This document shows, piece by piece, positions 25,848 to 33,905 of a DNA stretch of 57,803 bases. Numbering within the stretch: the stretch's first letter is position 1; each line of letters starts with the position of its first letter. The translations under genes were made by a program, and so were the position numbers. Source of the stretch: Thiorhodococcus minor (GTDB taxonomy: Bacteria; Pseudomonadota; Gammaproteobacteria; Chromatiales; Chromatiaceae); NCBI RefSeq assembly GCF_010820565.1, contig NZ_JAAIJQ010000036.1:1-57803 (forward strand). Reading direction: 5' to 3'. Under the pieces are notes generated by a model, which saw only the letters and a list, made by a program, of their open reading frames with translations, had not been told where the DNA came from and ran no database searches.

Positions 25848-27218
25848 ATGTCCAGCCCTAGGATCCCACCGTCCGCCGATCGGCCCGACCAAATCGACAC
25901 CACAGAGCGATCGAGCCATCACCCAGACGCGGCCCGCATCCGCATGCTCTACGTGGTGGGCGGCGGACCGGGAATCGCCGACCGCGTGGACGTATCGGAT
26001 CTCTTCGCCACGAGACTGGCGCGCCAAGGCTTCGAGATCGACTGGGTCATGGAGGACGCACGGCCCGGCGCGGCCTGGGTAGCGACACACTGGCGCGGCG
26101 CGAAAGCCTTCGTGATTCACCGCAGCAGACGCCGCGGCTTGGCGGGCAAGCTCCTGACCAAGCTTCGGGAGGTCGTCGGCGACCTGCGCGTCGGCTGGCT
26201 CGTGCTGCGCGGCGACTATGACGTCGTGCAAGTGCGGGACAAGTTCCTCGTCGCGGTGCTCGCCCTGGCCGCCGCCCGGCTCCGTGGCACCAAGATGACC
26301 TATTGGGCGTCCTACCCCTTTGCCGAATGCCGCATCCTAGACGCCCGTGAAGGGCGATCACGACTGCCCGCGCTCAGTCTCATCGGCGGCAAGACGGCCG
26401 CCTGGCTGCTTTACAAGGTCATCCTGCCGCATGCGGACGGCATCTTCGTGCAAAGCCGCCAGATGCTCGAGGATTTCCGCGACCAGGGGATCAGCCCCGA
26501 CGCCATGACGCCCGTGCCCATGGGCATCGGCGAGCACCTGCTCGAGCACCCGGGCGGCGAGGTGGTGCCCCACACCGCGCTCTACCTCGGCACCCTCAAT
26601 CTCGTGCGACGTCTAGACGTGCTCGTCGAAGCGCTCGCGCAGGTGCGCACGCAATTTCCCGACGCCAAGCTGACGTTCGTGGGTGACGGCGACGTCCCCG
26701 AGGACAGAGCCCGCATCGAACGGGCGGCGCGAGCCCTTGGGCTGGAGGATGCCATCGAAATCACGGGCTGGCTCCCGGTCGAGCAAGCCCACGCGCGCGT
26801 CTGCGCCGCCGCCGTCTGCCTTTCGCCCTTTTATCCGACTCCGATTCTGCGCTCGACCTCGCCAACCAAGCTGATCGAGTACATGGCGCTGCAGCGCCCG
26901 GTGGTCGGGAACGCGCATCCGGAGCAATCCGCCATCATCGCCGAGAGTGGCGCGGGCATCTGCGTGCCTTGGTCGGCGAGCGATTTCGCAAACGCCGTCT
27001 CGACCCTCTTCGCCGATCCGGCGGGCGCCGAGGCCATGGCCAGGAAGGGCCGCGCCTACATCCGCGGCAAACGGCTCTACTCCCTCATCGCGGCAGAGGT
27101 CGCGGCCCGCTACGAGGAGCTGCTGAGACCCAGCCGAGCGAGCGTGGCGGGTACCACTGCCGCCGATCGGCCGGTGCAATCGGATCCGGTCGGCAAGGTG
27201 TCCAGAAGACCGGCTTGA
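25848..27218 (+). CDS. Glycosyltransferase, GT-B fold (family 4-like)
   Basis: 456 residues from ATG 25848, with GGAGAA six bases upstream; longer in-frame starts run into the promoter. The N-terminal half carries the acceptor-domain start RIRMLYVVGGGPGIADR. The C-terminal half has the family 1/4 donor-domain pattern: TALYLGTLNLVRRLDVLVEA, LTFVGDGDVPEDRARIE, and SPTKLIEYMALQRPVVGN with the conserved Glu that contacts the nucleotide sugar. It would add a sugar to the growing lipid-linked unit on the cytoplasmic face. It is the only glycosyltransferase of this kind in the window, so the repeat unit is short or other transferases lie elsewhere. A good -24/-12 promoter precedes it. Confidence 0.85.
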   Translation: MSSPRIPPSADRPDQIDTTERSSHHPDAARIRMLYVVGGGPGIADRVDVSDLFATRLARQGFEIDWVMEDARPGAAWVATHWRGAKAFVIHRSRRRGLAGKLLTKLREVVGDLRVGWLVLRGDYDVVQVRDKFLVAVLALAAARLRGTKMTYWASYPFAECRILDAREGRSRLPALSLIGGKTAAWLLYKVILPHADGIFVQSRQMLEDFRDQGISPDAMTPVPMGIGEHLLEHPGGEVVPHTALYLGTLNLVRRLDVLVEALAQVRTQFPDAKLTFVGDGDVPEDRARIERAARALGLEDAIEITGWLPVEQAHARVCAAAVCLSPFYPTPILRSTSPTKLIEYMALQRPVVGNAHPEQSAIIAESGAGICVPWSASDFANAVSTLFADPAGAEAMARKGRAYIRGKRLYSLIAAEVAARYEELLRPSRASVAGTTAADRPVQSDPVGKVSRRPA

Positions 27219-27593
27219 CCCTGGCTCAGCGGCACATGCAGTCAGCGCGCACGATCATTCGAGGCGCCGAGCCGCAAGGAGCTCAACATCGGTCGCGGGA
27301 TGGACCGACAGCCCAAGGCGCCCCTCGCACCGCGGTGCGCCTCATCGCCCGAGGCACCCTGTCCAAGCCCGGATGCTCGACTGTCAGGTCCAGGAAACAC
27401 CTTGACAGCCCACCAAGCAGGTCGCGCCAGCTCCGGAGCCAAGCAGGCAGGCCACCCGCATTGGCTAGTTTTTTGCTCAGGTACTTAGGCCAAACCGATC
27501 CGCCCTCGACGCATCGGCAAGTCTGTCATCGCACGTCGGACCAAGGCGCCAAGCTGCCGACGCGACCGTCAACTTCGAAAAGGTAGTCATGAG
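27219..27593. other. Intergenic region with a sigma-54 promoter
   Basis: 375 bases without a credible gene. It contains the perfect palindrome GCACCGCGGTGC near 27330 and the -24/-12 element at 27462. Nothing else stands out. Confidence 0.5.
27462..27477 (+). promoter_or_regulatory. Sigma-54 (-24/-12) promoter for sulfotransferase-galE
   Basis: TGGCTAGTTTTTTGCT: TGGC and TTGCT match, GG-GC spacing is ten bases, and a T-tract sits between the halves as often seen in strong sigma-54 sites. The leader to ATG 27594 would be about 105 bases. Confidence 0.65.
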
Positions 27594-28745
27594 ATGCAAG
27601 GCAAGACCAGCCCTAGAGCGAGTGCCACGGTTCATCGGCTCGATCGACATAGCTTATCGACAGGAGACCCAAGCTCGGCATCCGCCTTCAATGCACCCCT
27701 CGTCTTCGTCACCGGGGCATCACGCTCGGGCACGACCATGCTGGCTCGCATGCTCGGTGCGCACAGCGCGGTCATGGCGTTCAACGAGCTGCATTTCTTC
27801 GGCGCTCTGTGGGATCCCCTGCAGGCCGACCGAGCCGCCTCGGAGCGCGAGCTCGGCGACCTGGCCGCCAAACTGCTAGCCCGCCAGACACACGGACTCT
27901 GGGGCGGCCGACCCACCAGCGTCGAGCACGCCTGGGGACGACGACTCGCGCAAGCCTTGGCGGCCGAGGAGCACCACCCGGGCGCGGTCTTCGCGGCAGC
28001 CCTTCACCAATTGGCCAGCGACTCTGGGCGTCTCTATGCCTGCGAGCAGACGCCGCGCAACGTCTTCTATGCGCGCCGCCTGCTCGATCTCTATCCAAAC
28101 GCCCGCTTCGTCCACATCGTGCGTGATCCGCGCGCCGTCCTGGCGTCGCAAAAGAACCGCTGGAAGCTGCGCCGCCTCGGCGCCGACCACCTCCCCCTCT
28201 CGGAGATGATCCGTAACCTGGTGAACTATCACCCCCTGACCATGGCGAAGCTCTGGGCGCGGGCCACCGAAGAGGCGGTCGGTCTGAGCGACCATCCGCG
28301 CTTCATGGTCGTGAAGTTCGAGGACCTCGCCGCCCAGCCAAGTCTCATGGCAGCTCGAATCTGTCGCTTCCTGGGACTCGCGTTCGAGGAAGAGATGATC
28401 GACATTCCCCGCTGGGGATCCTCCAACGTCGAGCACAGCGACCAGAGCCGCGGCGTATCCTCCGAGGTCGTCCACCGCTGGCGCCGGGCCCTCTCGAAGG
28501 CCGAAACACTGATCTGCGAGCGGCATTGCCAGCACCTCATGAAGCGCTTCGGCTATGCCACGGAGGTGCTCGATCAGCCGAGCCCGCCCTCGCTCGCCAT
28601 TCCAGTCCTGTCCTACCCACTACACGTCGCTGGCGTCGTCGCCTTCAACCCAGGCCGGGCGCTCATCCAACTGAAGGCCATGACCAGGCTCAAAGGCAAT
28701 GACGGCGTCGCCGCCGCGCACATGACAGAGGGCTCGAAGACATGA
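27594..28745 (+). CDS. PAPS-dependent sulfotransferase
   Basis: 383 residues from ATG 27594, with AAAGG ten bases upstream. The 5'-phosphosulfate loop VTGASRSGTTMLARML lies at about residue 38 and the 3'-phosphate motif HIVRDPRAVLASQKNRWK at about 175. It is of a different subfamily from the sulfotransferase at 13315-14301 (the loop has Arg where that one has Lys), so two positions or two acceptors may be sulfated. Its stop overlaps the galE start by four bases (ATGA), which couples it to sugar-nucleotide supply. Acceptor unknown; the exopolysaccharide is the context-based guess. Confidence 0.86.
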   Translation: MQGKTSPRASATVHRLDRHSLSTGDPSSASAFNAPLVFVTGASRSGTTMLARMLGAHSAVMAFNELHFFGALWDPLQADRAASERELGDLAAKLLARQTHGLWGGRPTSVEHAWGRRLAQALAAEEHHPGAVFAAALHQLASDSGRLYACEQTPRNVFYARRLLDLYPNARFVHIVRDPRAVLASQKNRWKLRRLGADHLPLSEMIRNLVNYHPLTMAKLWARATEEAVGLSDHPRFMVVKFEDLAAQPSLMAARICRFLGLAFEEEMIDIPRWGSSNVEHSDQSRGVSSEVVHRWRRALSKAETLICERHCQHLMKRFGYATEVLDQPSPPSLAIPVLSYPLHVAGVVAFNPGRALIQLKAMTRLKGNDGVAAAHMTEGSKT

Positions 28746-29764
28746 CGAGAACCATCTTGGTCGCCGGCGGGGCCGGCTATATCGGCTCGCACATGGTCAA
28801 GCACCTGCTGGAGCACGACTATCAGGTGATCGTTCTAGACGATCTGTCGAAGGGACATGCCGATGCGGTGCCCAGCGACATCCTGATCCGAGGCAGTATC
28901 GGGGATGCCCGTCTCCTGGATCAGATCTTCCGGCAGCGATCGATCGACGCCGTCATGCACTTTGCCGGCTTCATCGAGGTCGGAGAGTCGGTGCGCAAGC
29001 CCGAAAAGTACTATCGCAACAACTTCGCCAATACCCTGGTGCTCACAGAGGCGATGTGCCGCCATGAGGTCTCGCGGTTCATCTTCTCGTCCACGGCGGC
29101 GGTCTATGGGAATCCGCTGCAGACGCCGATCTCCGAGGCTCACCCCCTGCAGCCCATCAATCCCTACGGCGCCAGCAAGCTCATGGCCGAGCAGGCCTTG
29201 CGCGACTTCGATCATGCCCGAGGCCTCAAGTCGATCGTCCTGCGCTACTTCAACGCCGCGGGCGCGGACCCGGGCGGACAGCTCGGAGAGCGCCATCATC
29301 CGGAGACGCACCTGATTCCCTTGGTGCTGGACGCAGCCCTGGGCGTGCGCGACGCGATCACCATCTACGGAGATGACTATGACACTGAGGACGGGACCTG
29401 CGTCCGCGACTATGTCCACGTCGCGGACCTTTGCCAGGCACATCGGCTTGCCCTGGACTCCCTGCTGAGCGGCGGCAGCTCCAAGGCCTACAATCTTGGC
29501 AATGGACGCGGATTCTCGGTTCGCGAAGTCATCGATACCGCGAGCCGCGTCGCCGGTCGGGCCATCCCCTTTCAGATCGGCGCGCGCCGCGCCGGCGACC
29601 CGGCGCGATTGGTCGCCGACAGCAGGAAGATCAAGCAGGAGCTGGCATGGAGTCCGGAGTACGCCTCACTCGAAACCATCATCGGCCATGCATGGACACA
29701 TCGCCGAGAGCACTTCAAAGGTCATGGATCTTCCGGCTTGTGGAAGCCGTCGGCCGCCGCCTAG
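28742..29764 (+). CDS. galE: UDP-glucose 4-epimerase
   Basis: 340 residues, the normal length for GalE. The NAD-binding loop is GGAGYIGSHM at residues 9-18. The catalytic pair is Ser in FSSTAAVYGNP and the YGASK Tyr/Lys. Further GalE signatures are ARLVADSRKIK near the C-terminus and LRYFNAAGADP after the active site. The enzyme interconverts UDP-glucose and UDP-galactose (or the N-acetyl forms) in the cytoplasm and would feed the glycosyltransferases of the locus. The start overlaps the sulfotransferase stop by four bases, so both belong to the transcript from the -24/-12 site at 27462. Confidence 0.93.
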   Translation: MTRTILVAGGAGYIGSHMVKHLLEHDYQVIVLDDLSKGHADAVPSDILIRGSIGDARLLDQIFRQRSIDAVMHFAGFIEVGESVRKPEKYYRNNFANTLVLTEAMCRHEVSRFIFSSTAAVYGNPLQTPISEAHPLQPINPYGASKLMAEQALRDFDHARGLKSIVLRYFNAAGADPGGQLGERHHPETHLIPLVLDAALGVRDAITIYGDDYDTEDGTCVRDYVHVADLCQAHRLALDSLLSGGSSKAYNLGNGRGFSVREVIDTASRVAGRAIPFQIGARRAGDPARLVADSRKIKQELAWSPEYASLETIIGHAWTHRREHFKGHGSSGLWKPSAAA

Positions 29765-29772
29765 GGAGGCTC

Positions 29773-29805
29773 GCCGCTTGAACGCCGGGAACGCATTCAA
29801 GCGGC
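29773..29805. terminator. Stem-loop after galE, possible terminator
   Basis: Ten-base perfect arms GCCGCTTGAA and TTCAAGCGGC enclose a 13-base loop, nine bases after the galE stop. No T-run follows, so termination is not certain. The gene on the other side (30196) is convergent. Confidence 0.5.
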
Positions 29806-29847
29806 TTGATCCTCAGATGGACACTTAGGGTGTAAAAGGGAGAGCGA

Positions 29848-29881
29848 AGTCCACCGAATCCCGCGCCGGCCTTGGTGGACT
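29848..29881. repeat. Family C hairpin, copy 2
   Basis: AGTCCACC (29848-29855) pairs with GGTGGACT (29874-29881), with a GC-rich loop. It matches the inner hairpin at 25449-25482. The rest of the gap to 30195 shows nothing I can assign. Confidence 0.7.
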
Positions 29882-30195
29882 GAGCCGCGCTTGTCCAGCC
29901 GACAGCGGTAGGCCGGGCCAATCGATGATCGCCGCCCATTCAAGCGAGCCGACCGACGACCAGATATCGCCAATCAGGTCCTAACGTCGATGGTTTGCCT
30001 GTGGAGATTTTGAGGGCCATGCCAGGGAGATCTGGCAGGCTGACGAGGGCTGCGCGGGCTTTGCGCCGATCGGGGCTCTCAGGAAGGCTAGGCGCGCTGG
30101 CCGATACTCACATCAGCTTCAGCTCAAGAGCATCAGACTCGAGCAGATTGCAGCCATGAGGTGAGGCCAATCTGCTCGATGCCTTGCCGTCCATC

Positions 30196-31566
30196 TCATT
30201 CGTCGCGACTACCCTGCCAATCGATCGCATGCTGCTCCATCAAGCGGTAGAGCGTCACGCGTGAGATGTCCAGGCGCCGCGCCGCCTTGGACACATTGTT
30301 GCGCGCCGCGGCGAGCGTCGCCTCGATCACTTCCTTCTCGGCCCTAGAGCGTGCCTCCGATAGGGTCATCAGGATCGAGTTTGGCAAGTCTTGATCCAGC
30401 CCGAGGTCTTTCGGCTTGACCAGTCGCCCCTCGCTCATGACTACGGCCCTTTGCACGCGATTGACCATTTCGCGCACATTCCCCGGCCAGTAGTGCGCCT
30501 TGATTGCATCCAGCGCGGGCTGGCTGAAGCCCTTGATATTGGGCTTGACCTTGGAGGCGAACTGCTGCAGGAAATACTGCGCCAGAATCTCGATATCCTC
30601 GCCGCGATCGCGCAGGGGCGGCATTTCGAGGTGGAGGACATTGAGGCGGTAGTAGAGATCCTCGCGAAAGCGTCCTTCCTCGACGGCCCGCTCGAGATTG
30701 ACGTGCGTCGCGGCGATGACGCGCACATCCACCGAAATAGGCGTGGTTCCTCCCACCCGATCGATCGTTTTCTCCTGCAGGAATCTCAGCAGATTGACCT
30801 GCATCTCAAGCGGAAGGTCGCCAATCTCGTCGAGGAAGAGCGTGCCGTTCTGAGCCGCCTCGATCCGACCGATCTTGCGCCGATCGGCACCTGTGAAGGC
30901 GCCTTTCTCGTGCCCGAACAGCTCGGCCTGTATCAGATCCTTCGGCAATGCCCCGCAGTTCACGGCCACGAAAGGCCCCTGGGCGCGGTGCGAGAGATGA
31001 TGGATCGCTTGGGCGCTGAGCTCCTTGCCCGTGCCGCTCTCTCCGCGAACCATGACGTTGAGGTCGATCGCGGCAACCTTGTGGATGGTCTGAAAGAGAC
31101 TCCGCATCGCGGGACTTTGCCCGACCATGTGCGATTCGCCCTCTCGCACGAAGCCACTGTCGGAGTAAGCGTTGGCGATCTCGGCCATCCCGTAGGCATG
31201 CCCGAGCGTCACGGACAGACGCTCCGGGTCCATCGGAAGCGTGTGGTAGTCGTAGAAGTGGGAGCTGATGACGCGCGACACCTGGTGGACCGAGGTCGTC
31301 ACCCCAGAGAGTAGGACCACCCAGTTGATGCGATTGTCGGCGTCGAGCAGGAGCTCGGCCTGGAAGCGCAGCGTGCTGGTGTCGGCACCAGCCCCGTCCC
31401 AGTGGAACAAGCCCACCAGGAAATCTTGCTTGCGCAGGAGGTCCAGTGCGGCTGCAGGATGCGAGACCTCATGCACGTCCCACTGATCTTGCAGGAAAGC
31501 CGGGTAAGCGACGCGCTCGCCGGTGGAAGCCTTTACGTAGATTAGAGGTCGACGCCGATTGGGCAT
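30196..31566 (-). CDS. Sigma-54-dependent activator with degenerate receiver domain (VpsR-like)
   Basis: 456 residues. The N-terminal 130 residues have receiver size but lack the acidic pair, and the usual Lys-Pro is His-Thr-Leu-Pro, so normal phosphorelay is doubtful; this is the VpsR pattern. The AAA+ domain has Walker A GESGTGKE (175-182), an intact GAFTGA loop (222-227) for contact with sigma-54, Walker B GTLFLDEIGDLP (241-252) and the arginine-finger region FREDLYYRLNVL. A Fis-type helix-turn-helix ends the protein (NNVSKAARRLDISRVTLYRL). VpsR-type regulators control exopolysaccharide genes and some bind cyclic di-GMP; control of this locus is inferred from its position and the -24/-12 sites nearby. 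It converges with galE. Confidence 0.9.
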   Translation of the reverse strand: MPNRRRPLIYVKASTGERVAYPAFLQDQWDVHEVSHPAAALDLLRKQDFLVGLFHWDGAGADTSTLRFQAELLLDADNRINWVVLLSGVTTSVHQVSRVISSHFYDYHTLPMDPERLSVTLGHAYGMAEIANAYSDSGFVREGESHMVGQSPAMRSLFQTIHKVAAIDLNVMVRGESGTGKELSAQAIHHLSHRAQGPFVAVNCGALPKDLIQAELFGHEKGAFTGADRRKIGRIEAAQNGTLFLDEIGDLPLEMQVNLLRFLQEKTIDRVGGTTPISVDVRVIAATHVNLERAVEEGRFREDLYYRLNVLHLEMPPLRDRGEDIEILAQYFLQQFASKVKPNIKGFSQPALDAIKAHYWPGNVREMVNRVQRAVVMSEGRLVKPKDLGLDQDLPNSILMTLSEARSRAEKEVIEATLAAARNNVSKAARRLDISRVTLYRLMEQHAIDWQGSRDE

Positions 31567-32208
31567 AGCGATATCACCGAGGGTTGGTTTGCGATCACAA
31601 TCAGTGGGCTCAGCTCAAAGCAGCGAGGCTCTTGTATTCTTGATCGTCGCCACTGCCTCGTGTGGCCTGTGCCATGTCTGCCGCAGTCGCACCTACCCTT
31701 GTCCGACCGTTAGGTTATCTCCTCTTCGCTTCCACAGAGCCCCGACGACGTCGGCGAGCGATTCGCCGGGAGCTCGCACCTTTCTCCGTTTGAGCCCCAG
31801 CACACGCAATGCCAGGGCTTGGCGTCCGCACTGCAGATCAGTCGTGCTGATGCAACCGATCTGCGCTGCGGGCACATGGCGCAAAGCCCAGAAAAGCTCT
31901 GCGGGGAGAGCCCGGTCAAAAGACGCTCCGATGCCGATTGATGCCGTCCGATGGCAGCAGATGGGAGGGATCCAATTCGTGTCTGTCGAGGTCAGGCCGC
32001 AAGCCCAAGTCTCCGTCGGACCGAGCTTCCCACCTCACTTCAGAGCTTAGGCGGACTGCGTCATGAAGACATCCGCAAAACTACTAGTTGCTCGATCCTC
32101 AGTATGCTGAGCGCCACATGCTGAGGTAAAGACAATCAAGCCACACAGGAGTTGGGGGATTGCCAGGCGTTAGGATGTTCGATCTGAGTGGATTTTCGGG
32201 TGTTTGGC

Positions 32209-32322
32209 TCACGCACTTTTTGTCCTGCCAGAAAAGTCCAGTAAATGTTTAAAAATCAATGACTTACATATCAACTTCAGGGGGTCGTTGAATACCTGGA
32301 TGCGGGACCGAAAAGTGCGTGA
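32209..32322. mobile_element. MITE-like element, 114 bp, with 12-bp perfect inverted ends
   Basis: TCACGCACTTTT (32209-32220) and AAAAGTGCGTGA (32311-32322) are perfect inverted repeats, and the match continues imperfectly inward (TGTCCTGCC against CGGTCCCGC). The interior is AT-rich and codes nothing recognisable. It looks like a non-autonomous element or the remains of an insertion sequence. No clear target duplication is visible. Confidence 0.55.
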
Positions 32323-32841
32323 AAAAGCCCAAATCGCACTCCCTAGCCAGGCGTGGCCTTTCACGCTACAGGTGAAATGACATCGCGCAAGAAGTTTGCA
32401 AGTAGGTTGCCAGAAATTCCGACGAACGACCTCCGCGGCACGCCCAATTCTGCACAAGAAACACTTTTCGCATACCACAAGAGCGACAACAGACTGATTT
32501 CAAAAAGACAAGAAAACAAAGCGTGGCGCTCTACCCTGCCGCTTAGAGCGACCGCGACCAGTCATTAGGCAATGAACAATCAGCAACAGACACCCATTGT
32601 TGAGTCACCGAGATCATCACCGGGTCGCGCGAAACCAAACATCTCTCGCCGACGATCGAACGTCTCGATGTCGTCACCAGGCCGAGCACTGGATGGCAAT
32701 TGCCTATTCCGCATTCACTTCGATTGGCACAACGCACGCAAGGGAATCACGTGCGACCTGTAATGTTAATGAATCAACTAGACACCCCCAGGCGCAGCCA
32801 TGCACGGCCACAGATTCAGTACCTGGGCGTCATTCGAGTGG

Positions 32842-32857
32842 TGGCACCCTCGTTGCT
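32842..32857 (+). promoter_or_regulatory. Perfect sigma-54 (-24/-12) promoter
   Basis: TGGCACCCTCGTTGCT matches TGGCAC-N5-TTGCW at every consensus position. Transcription would start near 32868, upstream of the methyltransferase-like gene and the APS kinase gene. It is about 1.3 kb from the start of the sigma-54 activator gene. Confidence 0.85.
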
Positions 32858-32982
32858 ATGAGCTTCCCTAGAATAAAACCGTACGTCCCGTCCTGGCTTA
32901 ATCGGACAGGCGAAACTGGGGCTTCCGGGGCGGTTCGAGTGAAGGTGGCAGCCTGGGGGGACAGCAGCCGTCGCTCGATATC

Positions 32983-33783
32983 TTGTCAGAGAGCGTCAAG
33001 CGGATTGACACGAAGCGAGGTGCAAAGCCCTTGGCAACTGTCTGCGAAGAGAACGAGCACGAGGGGGATCCGGGGCCGCGCCCACCGAGACGCGGACGCG
33101 GAGACCGCTCGATAGGCGACGCGCATGAGGTCACTGCCACCGTCTACGGCAGCGAGATCATTGCCGACAGCTCGCCACTGGGACTCGATAGCTTCGGCGC
33201 CGTCCACCGCGGTCTCGCCGCGGTTCAAGACGTCATCGAGTATTTCAAATTTCGCTCCAGATTCCGCGACACCACCGAGGAGTTCCGCTGTCTGCTCAGG
33301 CACTTCGTCGACAAGGGCGCGAATCGGCGCTGCCTGCGGCTCGTGTTCGACGACGACCGTCAGCCCGAGATCGGCTCCAACTGGCTGACCCTGAGCCTCG
33401 ACGGCGTCGAGCGCGAGGCCAGGGAGGCCGGGCGGGTGACGCTGAGTCTCGACGACAACAGCTTCGACGCCGTCTTCTGCATCGGCATCGGCAGGGTCTC
33501 GCGTCCCGACAGCCTGGTCGCGGAGGTGCGACGCGTCCTGCGGCGATCGGGCGAGGTCTGGGTGCATACGCCGCTCTGCGGCCCTTACGCACCTCCCAGC
33601 CAGCCGCATCATGCCGAGTACATGCGCTATACGCCGGATGGATTGCGGATCCTGTTCGAGAGCTTCGACGAGATCTTCGCCTCGATCTATCTGCCAGAAG
33701 GCAACAGCCTACGCCCCTGCAGCTTCTTCTATGGTCTCAAGCCGGCGGAGCTCAGTCCGGATTCGGCGGACCTCACCCACTGA
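32983..33783 (+). CDS. Degenerate class I methyltransferase-like protein
   Basis: Up to 266 residues. No ATG opens the frame: TTG 32983 has no ribosome site, while TTG 33031 has GAGGTG eight bases upstream and may be the real start. The C-terminal half matches methyltransferase type 11 proteins after motif II (SLDDNSFDAVFCIGIGRVSR, then EVRRVLRRSGEVWVHTPL), but the glycine-rich SAM-binding motif I is not present in the N-terminal half (RCLRLVFDDDRQPEIGSN stands near its place). It may have lost catalysis or be a structural relative. It is the first gene after the perfect -24/-12 promoter and lies 122 bp before the APS kinase gene. Confidence 0.6.
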   Translation: MSESVKRIDTKRGAKPLATVCEENEHEGDPGPRPPRRGRGDRSIGDAHEVTATVYGSEIIADSSPLGLDSFGAVHRGLAAVQDVIEYFKFRSRFRDTTEEFRCLLRHFVDKGANRRCLRLVFDDDRQPEIGSNWLTLSLDGVEREAREAGRVTLSLDDNSFDAVFCIGIGRVSRPDSLVAEVRRVLRRSGEVWVHTPLCGPYAPPSQPHHAEYMRYTPDGLRILFESFDEIFASIYLPEGNSLRPCSFFYGLKPAELSPDSADLTH

Positions 33784-33905
33784 CCACAACGGATGAGAAG
33801 GATCCCAAGCAGCGACGAGATCGACCCTTTCCGAACCGGCTAAGCAGTGCTGCGGACGCCGCACTGACCGCCAAAGCAGCTTCACAACGCCTAGGGTAAG
33901 CCGAG

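Larger units (their letters stand above)
31567..32982. other. 1.4-kb region without a recognised gene; insertion scars and a sigma-54 promoter
   Basis: No frame here has a convincing product. A minus-strand frame near 31690-31960 reads LFWALRHVPAAQIGCISTTD but I do not recognise it. A hairpin with CCTCAG/CTGAGG arms lies at 32097-32126. A small element with inverted ends is at 32209-32322, and 32330-32600 is less GC-rich than the surroundings. The -24/-12 promoter of the next gene is at 32842. The mix suggests decayed mobile DNA. Confidence 0.5.

Noticed and set aside
31693-31884. A 63-codon minus-strand frame that could be a transposase or other gene fragment.
   Set aside because: I cannot match it to a family and it has no ribosome site or neighbour that would support it; it is noted only within the intergenic entry.
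32597-33115. A 172-codon plus-strand frame overlapping the start of the methyltransferase-like gene.
   Set aside because: Its translation is of low complexity in Ser/Arg/Thr, it spans the -24/-12 promoter, and the overlapping frame has a recognisable methyltransferase segment.
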